Assembly (NCBI GenBank): GCA_007844125.1 | Contig: CM017573.1 | Coordinates: 3,036,283 to 3,100,282, forward strand | Reading direction: 5' to 3' | DNA from: Sinonovacula constricta | Lineage: Eukaryota > Mollusca > Bivalvia > Cardiida > Solecurtidae | DNA length: 64,000 bases | Part shown: in pieces, positions 15,101 through 30,100 of the stretch | How positions within the stretch are numbered: the first letter of the stretch is position 1 | Layout of the letters: every line of letters starts with the position of its first letter | Position numbers and translations under genes: made by a program | Notes under the pieces: model-generated | Seen by the model: the letters and a program-made list of their open reading frames with translations, nothing else | The model's database searches: none | Told to the model about the DNA's origin: nothing

Positions 15101-18100
15101 GAAACACCTCACATCCCCTTATTTATTGTAAAGACCTCACATCCCCTTATTTATTGTAAAGACCTCACGTCCCCTTATTTATTGTAAAGACCTCACATCC
15201 CCTTATTTATTGTAAACACCTCACATCCCCTTATTTATTGTAAACACCTCACATCCCCTTATTTATTGTAAACACCTCACATCCCCTTATTTATTGTAAA
15301 CACCTCACATCCCCTTATTTATTGTAAAGAAAACACCACACGTCCCCTTATTTATTTGAATGAAACACCTCACGTCCCCTTATTTATTTGAAAGGAAACA
15401 CCTCACATCCCCTTATTTATTTGAAAGGAAACACCTCACATCCCCTTATTTATTTGAAAGGAAACACCTCACATCCCCTTATTGTAAAGAAAACACCTCA
15501 CATCCCCTTATTTATTGTAAAGAAAACACCACACATCCCCTTATTTATTTGAAAGGAAACATCTCACATCCCTATGCTTATTTGAAAGGAAACACCTCAC
15601 ATCCCCTTATTTATTGTAAAGAAAACACCTAATATACCTTTATTTAATTGAATGGAAACACTACACATCCCCTTATTTATTTGAAAGGAAACACCTCGCA
15701 TCCCTTTTTTATTGTAAAGAAAACACCTCACATCCCCTTATATATTTGAAAGGAAACACTACACATCCCCTTACTTATTTGAAAGGAAACACTACACATC
15801 CCCTTATTTATTTGAAAGGAAACACTACACATCCCCTTATTTATTGTAAAGAAAACACCTCACATCCCCTTATTTATTTGAAAGGAAACACCTCACATCC
15901 CCTTATATATTTGAAAGGAAACACCTCACATCCCCTTATTTATTGTAAAGAAAACACCTCACATCCCCTTATTTATTTGAAAGGAAACACCTCACATCCC
16001 CTTATTTATTTGAAAGGAAACACCTCACATCCCCTTATTTATTTGAAAGGAAACACTGAACAATGTTAGATCATTCAGCAACATTGATTTTAAATGTTCT
16101 TTTTTTTTCTTTTTAATTTGTTGCAAAGAGACCATGGCCAAGTAGTAGCCTTGCGGACTTGTATCTTCTCTGACTGCTGGTCTCTCACTACATGAGTTCG
16201 AGTCCCCTCAGAGCCAAACTTAAATCTTCTCTGACTGCTGGCCTCTCACTACATGAGTTCAAGTCCCCTCAGGGCCAAACTTAAAATCTTCTCTGACTGC
16301 TGGCCTCTCACTACATGAGTTTGAGTCCCCTCAGGGCCAAACTTAATGTGGCACAGTCTACCAACTGACCTTCCTTGCCCTGACACTTGTCAGGTTCTTC
16401 CCAGACATTTGTGGTCATTTCTCCACCAAATATATCTTAATGTTGTTTTTGATAACCATAAATGTGTCACAGTGATGTATTTCTAAAAGAAACAAAAATT
16501 CAAAAACTCAAAGTTAACAATGACAACAGCAGTAATCTTAAATCTTAATTATTTTTTTTATCTTTAACATCAGGCACTGTCAGCCCTGACCCGAGCGTTG
16601 GAGATCCGAGAGACAGCTGTGGATCCTGACCATCCTATTGTGGCACACTCATTACACCAGCTGGCTGGTCTTCATGCACATTGGAGCAAATTTTCAACAG
16701 CAGAGGCACTGTATCGGCAGGCCCTGGAGATCTACGAGAATGCTCTTGGCAGTGAACATTTCCTAGTGGCCAAGGAATATGATGCCCTGGCAGTGTTGTA
16801 TCAGAAACAAGACAAGTATATTGAGTTTTTATTCTCATTTCAATGAAATTATTATGCACACATAATGTGCATATAAAGTAAAAGTTACCTGTTTATAATC
16901 AATTAAGGATACCAGTTTTATTGTTGAGTCTTCTTCTGTGAAGCGGGAGGCTTTAGATTAAGGCTAGGTATAATTTGTACTAAGACCTTTACTATTTTTT
17001 AAAATCACTATTTTCATGTCCTCCTTTTTTTGGCATCAAAGTTGGTGTTGGCTAACAGAACTATTCACTTCAAACTTGGAACGTTTGTTCACTTTCATAA
17101 ATGGAAATGATTTCAAAGGGCAGGTAACCCTAAAATCAGTTTTGGCAGAGTTATCCCCCTCTTTCAACTTGGTTGAAGATTTATGTTGTCTGACATAGTT
17201 TATATCACAGTTTTCTTAAAATACATTCTTTGCAAACTTAAAACAATAGAATATGCTCTGTAAATTTAAAATAAGAATTTTATGAATAATAAGTTGAAAG
17301 CATAAGATCTACTCCAGCCTAATCTGGAAATGTGATTTTTTTTCAGACATGACCAAGCTGAACCTCTGAAAAAGAAGGTGATGTCGATCAGACGAGGTGC
17401 CAGGACTCCAAGATCAGTCACAGTAAGTAACACATACAGTTTCCCTGCACTCCAAGATCAGTCACAGTGAGTAACACATACAATTTGCCAGGACTTCAAG
17501 ATCTGTTACAGTAAGTAACACATACAGTTGGCCAGGACTCCAAGATCAGTTACAGTAAGTAAAACATACAGTTGGCCAAGACTCCAAGATCTGTTACAAT
17601 AAGTAACACATACAGTTGGCCAGGACTCCAAGATCTGTTACAGTAAGTAACACATACAGTTGGCCAAGACTCCAAGATCTGTTAGAGTAAGTAACACATA
17701 CAGTTGGCCAGGACTCCAAGATCAGTCACAGTAAGTAACACATACAGTTGGCCAGGACTCCAAGATCTGTCACAGTAAGTAACACATACAGTTGGCCAAG
17801 ACTCCAAGATCTGTTACAGTAAGTAACACATACAGTTGGCCAGGACTCCAAGATCTGTTACAGTAAGTAACACATACAGTTAGCCAGGACTCCCAAGATC
17901 TGTTACAGTAAGTAACACATACAGTTGGCCAAGACTCCAAGATCTGTTAGAGTTAGTAACACATACAGTTGGCCAGGACTCCAAGATCTGTTAGAGTAAG
18001 TAACACATACAGTTGGCCAAGACTCCAAGATCTGTTACAGTAAGTAACACATACAGTTGGCCAGGACTCCAAGATCTGTTACAGTAAGCAACACATACAG

Positions 18101-21100
18101 TTGGCCAGGACTCCAAGATCTGTTACAGTAAGTAACACATACAGTTAGCCAGGACTCCAAGATCTGTTAGAGTAAGTAACACATACAGTTGGCCAAGACT
18201 CCAAGATCTGTTAGAGTTAGTAACACATACAGTTGGCCAGGACTCCAAGATCTGTTAGAGTAAGTAACACATACAGTTGGCCAAGACTCCAAGATCTGTT
18301 AGAGTAAGTAACACATACAGTTGGCCAGGACTCCAAGATCTGTCACAGTAAGTAACACATACAGTTGGCCAAGACTCCAAGATCTGTTAGAGTAAGTAAC
18401 ACATACACAGTTGGCCAGGACTCCAAGATCTGTTACAGTAAGTTACACATACAGTTAGCCAGGACTCCAAGATCTGTTACAGTAAGTAACACATACAGTT
18501 GGCCAAGACTCCAAGATCTGTTAGAGTTAGTAACACATACAGTTGGCCAGGACTCCAAGATCTGTTAGAGTAAGTTACACATACAGTTGGCCAAGACTCC
18601 AAGATCTGTTAGAGTAAGTAACACATACAGTTGGCCAAGACTCCAAGATCTGTTACAGTAAGTAACACATACAGTTGGCCAAGACTCCAAGATCTGTTAC
18701 AGTTAGTAACACATACAGTTGGCCAGGACTCCAAGATCTGTTAGAGTAAGTAACACATACAGTTGGCCAAGACTCCAAGATCTGTTACAGTAAGTAACAC
18801 ATACAGTTGGCCAGGACTCCAAGATCTGTTACAGTAAGCAACACATACAGTTGGCCAGGACTCCAAGATCTGTTACAGTAAGTAACACATACAGTTGGCC
18901 AGGACTCCAAGATCTGTTGCAGTAAGTAACACATACAGTTAGCCAGGACTCCAAGATCTGTTAGAGTAAGTAACACATACAGTTGGCCAAGACTCCAAGA
19001 TCTGTTAGAGTTAGTAACACATACAGTTGGCCAGGACTCCAAGATCTGTTAGAGTAAGTAACACATACAGTTGGCCAAGACTCCAAGATCTGTTAGAGTA
19101 AGTAACACATACAGTTGGCCAGGACTCCAAGATCTGTCACAGTAAGTAACACATACAGTTGGCCAAGACTCCAAGATCTGTTAGAGTAAGTAACACATAC
19201 ACAGTTGGCCAGGACTCCAAGATCTGTTAGAGTAAGTAACACATACAGTTAGCCAGGACTCCAAGATCTGTTACAGTAAGTAACACATACAGTTGGCCAA
19301 GACTCCAAGATCTGTTAGAGTTAGTAACACATACAGTTGGCCAGGACTCCAAGATCTGTTAGAGTAAGTAACACATACAGTTGGCCAAGACTCCAAGATC
19401 TGTTATAGTAAGTAACACATACAGTTGGCCAAGACTCCAAGATCTGTTAGAGTTAGTAACACATACAGTTGGCCAGGACTCCAAGATCTGTTAGAGTAAG
19501 TAACACATACAGTTGGCCAATACTCCAAGATCTGTTAGAGTAAGTAACACATACAGTTGGCCAAGACTCCAAGATCTGTTAGAGTTAGTAACACATACAG
19601 TTGGCCAGGACTCCAAGATCTGTTAGAGTAAGTAACACATACAGTTGGCCAAGACTCCAAGATCTGTTAGAGTAAGTAACACATACAGTTGGCCAAGACT
19701 CCAAGATCTGTTAGAGTTAGTAACACATACAGTTGGCCAGGACTCCAAGATCTGTTACGAGTAAGTAACACATACAGTTGGCCAAGACTCCAAGATCTGT
19801 TAGAGTAAGTAACACATACAGTTGGCTAAGACTCCAAGTAAAACCACTGGACCTTATGATTTTGGCCTTTTTCTGAAGACAAAAAATGTATATTTTTTGA
19901 GCATATGGACCATATGTCAATGCAGTTAGCAACACCAACTCAGAACTACATAGCCCCTTACAGACTGTGGTCCTTCTTGGAGCAAATAAATTAAATGTTA
20001 GAAGATTTTCTAGCAGACCAGCATCATGCCAGTGGATTTACTCCTGTTTTTGTCTGGACCCTAGAATATTCTTTCATCCATATCAGCTGACCCTGCCCAA
20101 CATGACCCAAACTGTGGTGTTGTGTATAAAACTTAAATGTCTAGCAGCATGTACTGGGTCATTGCACTGATTTGTAGATGTGTTAAAGGAAAGTGGTCTT
20201 CAATATTTGAATCTAGGCATATATTTGCATGACTGAATATTTACAAAAATAATTAAAGCAGGTTTAATCTTTACTAGATATTGAAAAGATTATGTATTGT
20301 ATGAGTTCAAACACCTGTTGCATTAACATGTATTTACATGTCTTTACCCTTTTAAACCTTGTTTTCTGCATTTACTTATGATTTTGGTTTTTTAGCTCAC
20401 CTGAGCACAACGTGCTCAAGGGGAGCTTTTGTGATACCGCTTCGTCCGTCGTCCGGCGTCCGTCGTCCGTCGTCCGTCGTTCGTCGTTCGTCGTCAACAT
20501 TTACCTTGTGAACACACTAGAGGCCACAATTTTTATCCAATCTTCACCAAACTTGGTCAGAATGTTTGTCTGCATGAAATCTTGGATGAGTTCGTAACTG
20601 GGTCACGTGGGGTCAAAAAGTAGGTCACTAGGTCAAATCTTAGAAAAAGCTTGTGAACACACTAGAGGTCACATTTATAGCCCAATCTTCACCAAACTTG
20701 GTCAGAATGTTTGTCTGCATGAAATCTTGGATGAGTTCGTAACTGGGTCACGTGGGGTCAAAAAGTAGGTCACTAGGTCAAATCTTAGAAAAAGCTTGTG
20801 AACACACTAGAGGCCACATTTATAGCCCAATCTTCACCAAACTTGGTCAAAATGTTTGTCTGCATGAAATCTTGGATGAGTTCGTAACTGGGTCACGTGG
20901 GGTCAAAAAGTAGGTCACTAGGTCAAATCTTAGAAAAAGCTTGTGAACACACTAGAGGCCACATTTATAGCCCAATCTTCACCAATCTTGGTCAGAATGT
21001 TTGTCTGCATGAAATCTTGGATGAGTTCATAACTGGGTCACGTGGGGTCAAAAAGTAGGTCACTAGGTCAAATCTTAGAAAAAGCTTGTGAACACACTAG

Positions 21101-24100
21101 AGGCCACATTTATAGCCCAATCTTCACCAAACTTGGTCAGAATGTTTGTCTGCATGAAATCTTGGATGAGTTCGTAACTGGGTCACGTGGGGTCAAAAAG
21201 TAGGTCACAAGGTCAAATCTTAAAAAAAGCTTGTGAACACACTAGAGGCCCTATTTATAGGCCAATCTTCATCAAACTTGGTCAGAATGTTTGTCTGCAT
21301 GAAATCTTGGATGAGTTCGTAACTGGGTCACGTTGGGTCAAAAGTAGGTCACTAGGTCAAATCTTAGAAAAAGCTTGTGAACACACTAGAGGCCACATTT
21401 ATAGCCCAATCTTCACTAAACTTGGTCAGAATGTTTGTCTGCATGAAATCTTGGATGAGTTCGTAACTGGTTCACGTGGGGTCAAAAAGTAGGTCACTAG
21501 GTCAAATCTTAGAAAAAGATTGTGAACACACTAGAGGCCACATTTATAGCCCAATCTTCACCAAACTTGGTCAGAATGTTTGTCTGCATGAAATTTCGGA
21601 TGAGTTCGTAACTGGGTCACGTTGGGTCAAAAAGTAGGTCACAAGGTCAAATCTTAGAAAAAGCTTGTGAACATACTAGAGGCCCTATTTATAGGCCAAT
21701 CTTCATCAAACTTGGTCAGAATGTTTGTCTACATAATATCTTGGATGAGTTCGTTATTGGGTCTCGTGGGGTCATAAAGTAGGTCACTAGGTCAAATTTT
21801 AGAAAAAGCTTGTGAAAACACTTAAGAGGCTACAATGATGGCCCAGTCTTTACCAAACTTGACCATCATGTTTGCCAGTATGAAATTTTACATATGTTTT
21901 GAAGTGAGTCATGTGGATTCAGTAGGTTACTTGGTAAAATTCTAGAAAATGTTATCAACCCAGTGGCCACACTAATGGTCCAATCTTCACCAAAGATTTC
22001 TAAAGTAAATGACTCTCAATTACTTAATGCCAGATTTGAGCCTACGTAAAGCCTGTGTCATCAGGTGAGCGATTAAGGGCCATCATGGCCCTCTTGTTTA
22101 ACATTTATCTGCATGGTGGTTGTTATTAAATATTGAAGATTGCTCTTAGTCATCAGTAAAAAAAATCTAAGTTATTTTGTTTTACTTAATCTAAAAAAAA
22201 TTGTTAAATTTAAATAGAATGGCATAGGGTGGTAAGACATTTCTTGTTTTTTAAATCAAACTTCTTTTTAAACATAACGAAGCATGAAGAAATAATTCTG
22301 AATAAAAAGGAATTAATTAAATGAGATAGCTAACTAACAGTCACTATGGATACAACATCTAATTAGCTTTCATATTATTAATGTGTATGTTATTGGGAAA
22401 AAAACATCTTCAGTATTTAAATATTGATTAGATTAGTATTTCTTTTAATTGCTTTTTGTCAGAAATCATTAAGTGATTTAATTTAAAATATTTTTTTTTA
22501 TTTTGAAATTTTATATAGAATTGATGGATATAAAAAGTTTTAGCTTCAAGTAGTTAACCTTAATAGAAGAAAACTGAAAGGAACTTTAATTTTCAGCATG
22601 ACACCCAGAGCTTTGTGAGTATTGCTGACTCTGGCTTTTTATTGTACTTCAACAAAATGTCAACAGTTGTTTATTTCAAACACACACAGATTGCAGTAAA
22701 GTGTTTGTATTACATTCTCTTGACAAGGTAACTGGTACATATTTTAAAATATTTTATTCTCTTAGACTTAGCTATCATTACTTTTTTACTTAAAAGATTT
22801 GTATCACATGTTAGAATACAAAATGTATACATTAGTGACTTTGCAAAATAAAGCTTCCATATATCATGAGATAGAAGCCATACATCTTCAAATATTGTAC
22901 ATCCTTAATTCCAGAACATTGCAGTTTGTTATGACAACATGGTGAATCTGGTGCTACATTTTCCTATCTACATACCTGCAGTTTTAGCATTTGATGATAT
23001 CTTACTAAGCACATTTAATTGCCTTAAAACCTGCTAAGCACAAATTGATTAGACTAAGCAAAGTATGTAGATCCAAATGGGCACTGTTTGATCAGGAACT
23101 GTGTTATTCACTTCCAAGTCTCATAGGTCTAGTTGACCATACATGTGGACTGTCTGATCAGGAACTGTGTTATTCACTTCCAAGTCTCATAGGTCTAGTT
23201 GACCATACATGTGGACTGTCTGATCAGGAACTGTGTTATTCACTTCCAAGTCTCATAGGTCTAGTTGACCATACATGTGGACTGTCTGATCAGGAACTGT
23301 GTTATTCACTTCCAAGTCCCATAGGTCTAGTTGACTATACATGTGAACTGTCTGATCAGGAACTGTGTTATTCACTTCCAAGTCTCATAGGTCTAGTTGA
23401 CCATACATGTGGACTGTCTGATCAGGAACTGTGTTATTCACTTCCAAGTCCCATAGGTCTAGTTGACTATACATGTGAACTGTCTGATCAGGAACTGTGT
23501 TATTCACTTCCAAGTCTCATAGGTCTAGTTGACCATACATGTGAACTGTCTGATCAGGAACTGTGTTATTCACTTCCAAGTCTCATAGGTTTAGTTGACC
23601 ATACATGTGGACTGTCTGATCAGGAACTGTGTTATTCACTTCCAAGTCCCATAGGTCTAGTTGACTATACACGGGGACTGTCTGATCAGGAACTGTGTTA
23701 TTCACTCCCAAGTCTCATAGGTCTAGTTGACCATACATGTGAACTGTCTGATCAGGAACTGTGTTATTCACTTCCAAGTCTCATAGGTCTAGTTGACCAT
23801 ACATGTGAACTGTCTGATCAGGAACTGTGTTATTCACTTCTAAGTCTCATAGGTCTAGTTGACCATACATGTGGACTGTCTGATCAGGAACTGTGTTATT
23901 CACTTCCAAGTCCCATAGGTCTAGTTGACTATACACGGGGACTGTCTGATCAGGAACTGTGTTATTCACTCCCAAGTCTCATAGGTCTAGTTGACCATAC
24001 ATGTGGACTGTCTGATCAGGAACTGTGTTATTCACTTCCAAGTCCCATAGGTCTAGTTGACCATACATGTGAACTGTCTGATCAGGAACTGTGTTATTCA

Positions 24101-27100
24101 CTTCCAAGTCTCATAGGTCTAGTTGACCATACATGTGGACTGTCTGATCAGGAACTGTGTTATTCACTTCTAAGTCTCATAGGTCTAGTTGACCATACAC
24201 AGGGACTATAGATATCAGTAGTTAATTAAGAGTATGTTATTAACAAAAAATACAAGTTAAGAACTAAAGATCATTCTGCAGCATTTTTAACAAAAAGCCT
24301 TCATTGGGATCTTGTCTAATTAGAATAGTATTATGTATCTTGTCAAGAGAATGTACAGGTATTCTTATCTGGGCTGGTACTGTTTGAGCTAGTCTGTGTT
24401 CGTTGCAATAGGTACGATATATAAATTACTAGGTCTTTAGGTGTGTCAGTTTGCAGTGTAATGTGTCTGGGACTCCAATAACATACATCTAGATTGTGTT
24501 ACCCTTCAGGCTTCAGTTTAGTTGTTAACATGTTTGTACTAACATTGCTGGATAAATGTATTGGTTATTCAATCTTAATATATTTGAGACTTTATATGTT
24601 TTGCTGCAAAGGATTATACACTGAAATGTGTAAGGGTAAGTAAGACATTGTTTTGTCTAATGTTGCATTTTTTTTTATATTAAGTTTCTTTCAGATTCCG
24701 GTTAAATATCCCCATAAACAATGTGTGACTTGAAGGTTGTATCTGACAGTTTGGACCAATTTCTTTTCTCTCATGAAACCAAAAACAATGTTGTTACCTG
24801 AAAAGATTCCAAGAATTGCTGTTTATTGATGCTCTACATTAACACTTGCATGCATAATTCATTTATAATTTTGAAAAGAAAACTCGCTTGACTTTGTTTT
24901 TGACTTTCTTTAAAAGAGATAAAAGGTTTTTAATAAATGTTCAACTTGTAATAATAGATTAAGGGCTGTACCAGTCTATGCATAAACCCTTAGTCATGCA
25001 GATTCTGCTAATGATTTTAAATAGTTTGTAAAGGCTTAAAATGGCATATACATGCAGTAAAGGGTTAATGTGAAAAGTAAAGCATAACACCCAATTTGTC
25101 AATACAATAATGTATTTCTTATCCAAGCCCTGCTGCACAGGTAGTTACTGTATGTTCAAACTAAGAAACCATGTAACTACTTACTTTTGAGATCACATGA
25201 CATGATCAGCTCTGACATCAGTTTCTATTTTTAGCTGGAATTCCCATCATATTTATTTATAGATTTGGAAATAATGGACAGCTAAACCAGTATATTTGTA
25301 ATGTCTGACAACTAAGGTAATGTTATTAACAGTCTTTCCTAAATCTAAAGTATAAGTATATGCAACAAATTATGAACATATTCCCCCCTGAATGTATGTT
25401 GTTACCTGTGTTAGATAAAGGCAAACTGTAAGATACATGCACCACCTTTAATATGTGTCCCATGTTACTTTCTGTGATGGAAAACTGCTTTTGTTTTATA
25501 TACCTTAAGTATGACATAATCCCACTTTGTTATTGTTATATTCTGATTGTTATGTTCTTTATATACCTTTAGTATGACATAATCCCACTTTGTGTTGTTA
25601 TATTCTGATTGTTATGTTCTTTATATACCTTTAGTATGACATAATCCCACTTTGTGTTGTTATATTCTGATTGTTATGTTCTTTATATACCTTAAGTATG
25701 ACATAATCCCACTTTGTGTTGTTATATTCTGATTGTTATGTTCTTTATATACCTTTAGTATGACATAATCCCACTTTGTTATTGTTATATTCTGATTGTT
25801 ATGTTCTTTATATACCTTTAGTATGACATAATCCCACTTTGTGTTGTTATATTCTGATTGTTATGTTCTTTATATACCTTAAGTATGACATAATCCCACT
25901 TTGTGTTGTTATATTCTGATTGTTATGTTCTTTATATACCTTTAGTTTGACATAATCCCACTTTGTGTTGTTATATTCTGATTGTTATGTTCTTTATATA
26001 CCTTTAGTATGACATAATCCCACTTTGTTATTGTTGTATTCTGATTGTTATGTTCTTTATATACCTTTAGTATGACATAATCCCACTTTGTTATTGTTAT
26101 ATTATGATTGTTATGTTCTTTATATACCTTAAGTATGACATAATCCCACTTTGTGTTGTTATATTCTGATTGTTATGTTCTTTATATACCTTTAGTATGA
26201 CATAATCCCACTTTGTTATTGTTATATTCTGATTGTTATGTTCTTTATATACCTTTAGTATGACATACTCCCACTTTGTGTTGTTATATTCTGATTGTTA
26301 TGTTCTTTATATACCTTTAGTATGACATAATCCCACTTTGTGTTGTTATATTCTGATTATTATGTTCTTTATATACCTTTAGTATGACATAACCCCACTT
26401 TGTTATTGTTATATTCTGATTGTTATGTTCTTTATATACCTTTAGTATGACATAATCCCACTTTGTGTTGTTATATTCTGATTGTTATGTTCTTTATATA
26501 CCTTTAGTATGACATAATCCCACTTTGTGTTGTTATATTCTGATTGTTATGTTCTTTATATACCTTAAGTATGACATAATCCCACTTTGTGTTGTTATAT
26601 TCTGATTGTTATGTTCTTTATATACCTTTAGTATGACATAATCCCCACTTTGTGTTGTTATATTCTGATTGTTATGTTCTTTATATACCTTTAGTATGAC
26701 ATAATCCCACTTTGTGTTGTTATATTTTGATTGTTATGTTTTTACTCCTACTTCTATGGAGTTCACTTTTGTTTGTTCAAGTTAAGTTTAATTTCTTTTC
26801 AAAAATTCACACTGACAAAGAAGATTGCACCAAGATGATAAGCTTGAAACTGGGTAACTTGGGGTCAAAAAAGTAATTCACAAGATTAAGTCCTAGAAAA
26901 ACACACCATAATGACAAAATTTATGGCCCACTCTTCATTAAACCTTAGTAGAATCTTACTCTGCATTAAATCTTGGAAGTGTTCATAATTGGGTTACTTG
27001 GAATAAAAATATGGTCACTCCTTCAGATTTAAAAAAAAAAATTGTGAAACCTCAAAGGCCATGGCCCAATCTTCACCAAACTTGGTCAAATCTAATTAAA

Positions 27101-30100
27101 ACTTGTAAACACCCATTTATGACCCAAAGTTCTTAGAAACCTGGTCAGAATATTTTTCAGCATGCTACTTAGATTATTTCAAAATTAGGTCACATGAAAT
27201 CAGAAAGTAGGTCACACATGTGTTAGTATTTGTTTTCATTAGTTTAATAACATGCAAGATATAGCACCTAAATTAGACCATAAATACCTAATTAATATTA
27301 TAGTTTTGACTGACTTATATTCTTGTATCCAAAATCACTTCTGATAGCTACCAGTTCCTAGATGAGTAAAATTTTGTTGTTGTTTTTTGGGGGGTAATAT
27401 TTTGAGTGAAATAGCAAAATTAGATGGATAAATGTTGTGTAAATTGTAAAGAGTGCTATAGATTACCTGTAACTTAAATTAACTTTTATACCATTTTAAT
27501 GTCTCTTTTACATCCATTTCTTAACTGAAAACTGACTGGAATAAAGAAAAAGGCTAAAATTGTGTCTTTCAATAAAATTGGTAATGATCTTATTTTAAGT
27601 GATCATAGTTTAATTTATTTTATTTATTTTTTGAAATGTTTTTTATTTAGAACTCACAGCATTGATGACCAAAGTTTTTGTACAACAGGTAGTGATTGTA
27701 ATGACTAATAAACCATATGATAGTATAAAGAATTTCACATTTTAGCTGTGTATTGTATACTTCATGCAAGATTGTAGTTTAGTTTGTTGTTGCCACTGCA
27801 ATATAGGTTTCACATTTTATGTAATAATTTCCTTGCATACTAAATTGTATGCTCCTGAAATGGGCATAAAGAACTTTGTCCATCTGTGCATTTTTCTGAA
27901 TGTTTATCTTTCTCATTTCCATCTGCTTGACATAACTTCCAGATTACTTACTGTACAATTAAACATCAACATCTCACAGAAATACACTTAAAGGTGTTCC
28001 ATGTATAACATTACAAGTACTTCTGTAACGTCAAGGTTGTTTCAAAGTTCAAATTTTAGACCATTCCTTTGAAATGGCTACTCATGCTGTAAATGACTCC
28101 ATTAGACATAACTGTATCACTTTAAAGATATTGCACTAGCCATCTCCATATTACTGATACACAATGAGGGTGTGTCTTAATTACATTTACAGGTTCTTTA
28201 ATTAAGGTCAAGTTCATAATAAAGGTCATATTTAAGGTCATTTCATTTAGTTAGCTCCCTTTAACTTTTGCTGTCTTTTACAGATATTTAATGAACTCTG
28301 CCATCTTACTGATATACACTTGAAATGAATAGCATTCCATTTCAGGTGCAATCCTCAAAATGAATTCAAATAAAGCAAACAAAGACTGTTTATGGTGGTG
28401 CATTGGCTTCATGAGTTTGAACTCTTATTTGTTAAATTATCAATTGAAATATTCCAAAGCTATTAACATGTTCACAATGGTATACATGTACTACTGGTAC
28501 TGGTACCATCTCTTCATTAAGTAACACAGTCATGTGATAAGATGTGCTATGTCAGGTATTTGCAATCTTGATGAAGGTATGAATAAATTGCCTGTAAGGA
28601 AATGCCATTTCTTGTTTAATGAAGATAGTTGTTAACAAGTTAAACACTCATTAATATAATAAAAATCAAATAATTGATTACCACATTGTAATTAGTATTC
28701 AGTCAATTTAGACCTTGATTTTTTTATTTCAGCCTCGTGTCCAAGGTATGGAACCTCTCAGGAAGAGGACCTTACAGCTAGAGGGGTTATGTTTGGGGCC
28801 TGATTCCCCAGATCTCGCTCGCACAATCAACGAACTCGGAGTCCTCCACTATCTACAAAATGACTTTGAGTATGTAACTGATAGACAGACTCTTATGGCG
28901 TTCTTAACACACTTATTTATTTCCATTTTTTAGCAGATTGATTTAATCGATAGCATCTGAGAAAGTGAGCCAGTGGGGTGGAGGTGAGACAGTGGCACTG
29001 AGAGTGACGAGATAAGGAATGTGGAAACACTTGAATTGAAAATATGAGAAGAATGGGAAATACAGAAAGGGAATATGCACAAATGGTTCTTGATCCCACA
29101 TTGTGAGGGATAATAAGTCTTTGACTGTTTCCACTCAAGGAAAATACTAAAATGATTGCACCTGTGACATTTGTTAGATTTAACCTTTATTAAAACTGTA
29201 AACCATATTGCTATATTTTCTGTTCTATATACTTTTTACATAAAATGAATTAAAATCTTTTACTGTATTATTATACAATTAATATGTCAATTTGTTTATT
29301 GTGTTTTTTTGTGTGTCTAACAGCAATGCAGAATCCTTCTTCAAGCGATCGTTGGAGATGCGGGAAGCATTGCTAGGCAGTGACCATATAGACTTGTCTC
29401 AATCATTGAACAATCTGGCTGCACTTTACAATGATCGTAAGATGTACAGCAAGGCAGAACCTTTGTATGAGAGAGCATTGAAGATTAGAATGAAGCATCT
29501 AAACACTGATCATCCCAGCATCGCATCAGTGATCCGGCATCTATCTCTGCTGTACAGAAAACAGGTATAGATGAGAGTCGTTTAACTTAAATAGGTTTAC
29601 CCTTCGTTTTGTTAAAACTCATTAATTTTTTTTTCATATTTATTGTTTGTCTATGCTTTAAATTAATCAATTTTTCAGAAGTAAAAATTAATTCAAGCTT
29701 CTTTTTTGAAGATACTTGTAACACATATGACAGATTTCTAAATCTACTCTAATTTTTACTTCCACAATCAGCATGACAGTAAGGCTTATTGGAGCATCTG
29801 ATACAGGTTCAGAAGTTACTGGATACAAAACCTGATAAAGTTTTGTTTTGTTTTGATATATTTGAAAATTGATAGGTAACAAGTATGTTGGTTACAACCT
29901 TCATTAAGAGTACATTTGTAGGGTTTCAAATTCTCCCATTTTTTTTTTTTTAAATTTATAGTATTTTTATTATATGTTGCTGTACGTATAATAAAAGATC
30001 CTTGGCTAAACCAGCCAAAATAAAATGCAGATACTATCGGAGATAAGATTGATAATTGTGAATGCTTTGCGTAAACTTGCATATGCATGAATGAAAAGGT

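Larger units (their letters stand above)
19846..28732 (+). other. Distal part of a large NPHP3 intron (11.3 kb), full of repeats
   Basis: No exon was found between 17422 and 28733, and the coding frame joins directly across. Besides the elements annotated separately, 22100-23040, 24215-25490 and 27240-28700 are AT-rich with no structure I can name. Confidence 0.7.

Noticed and set aside
15360..16069. Open frames of 90-107 codons rich in [10 protein letters not shown]
   Set aside because: Produced by the 32-33-bp minisatellite; no coding signature.
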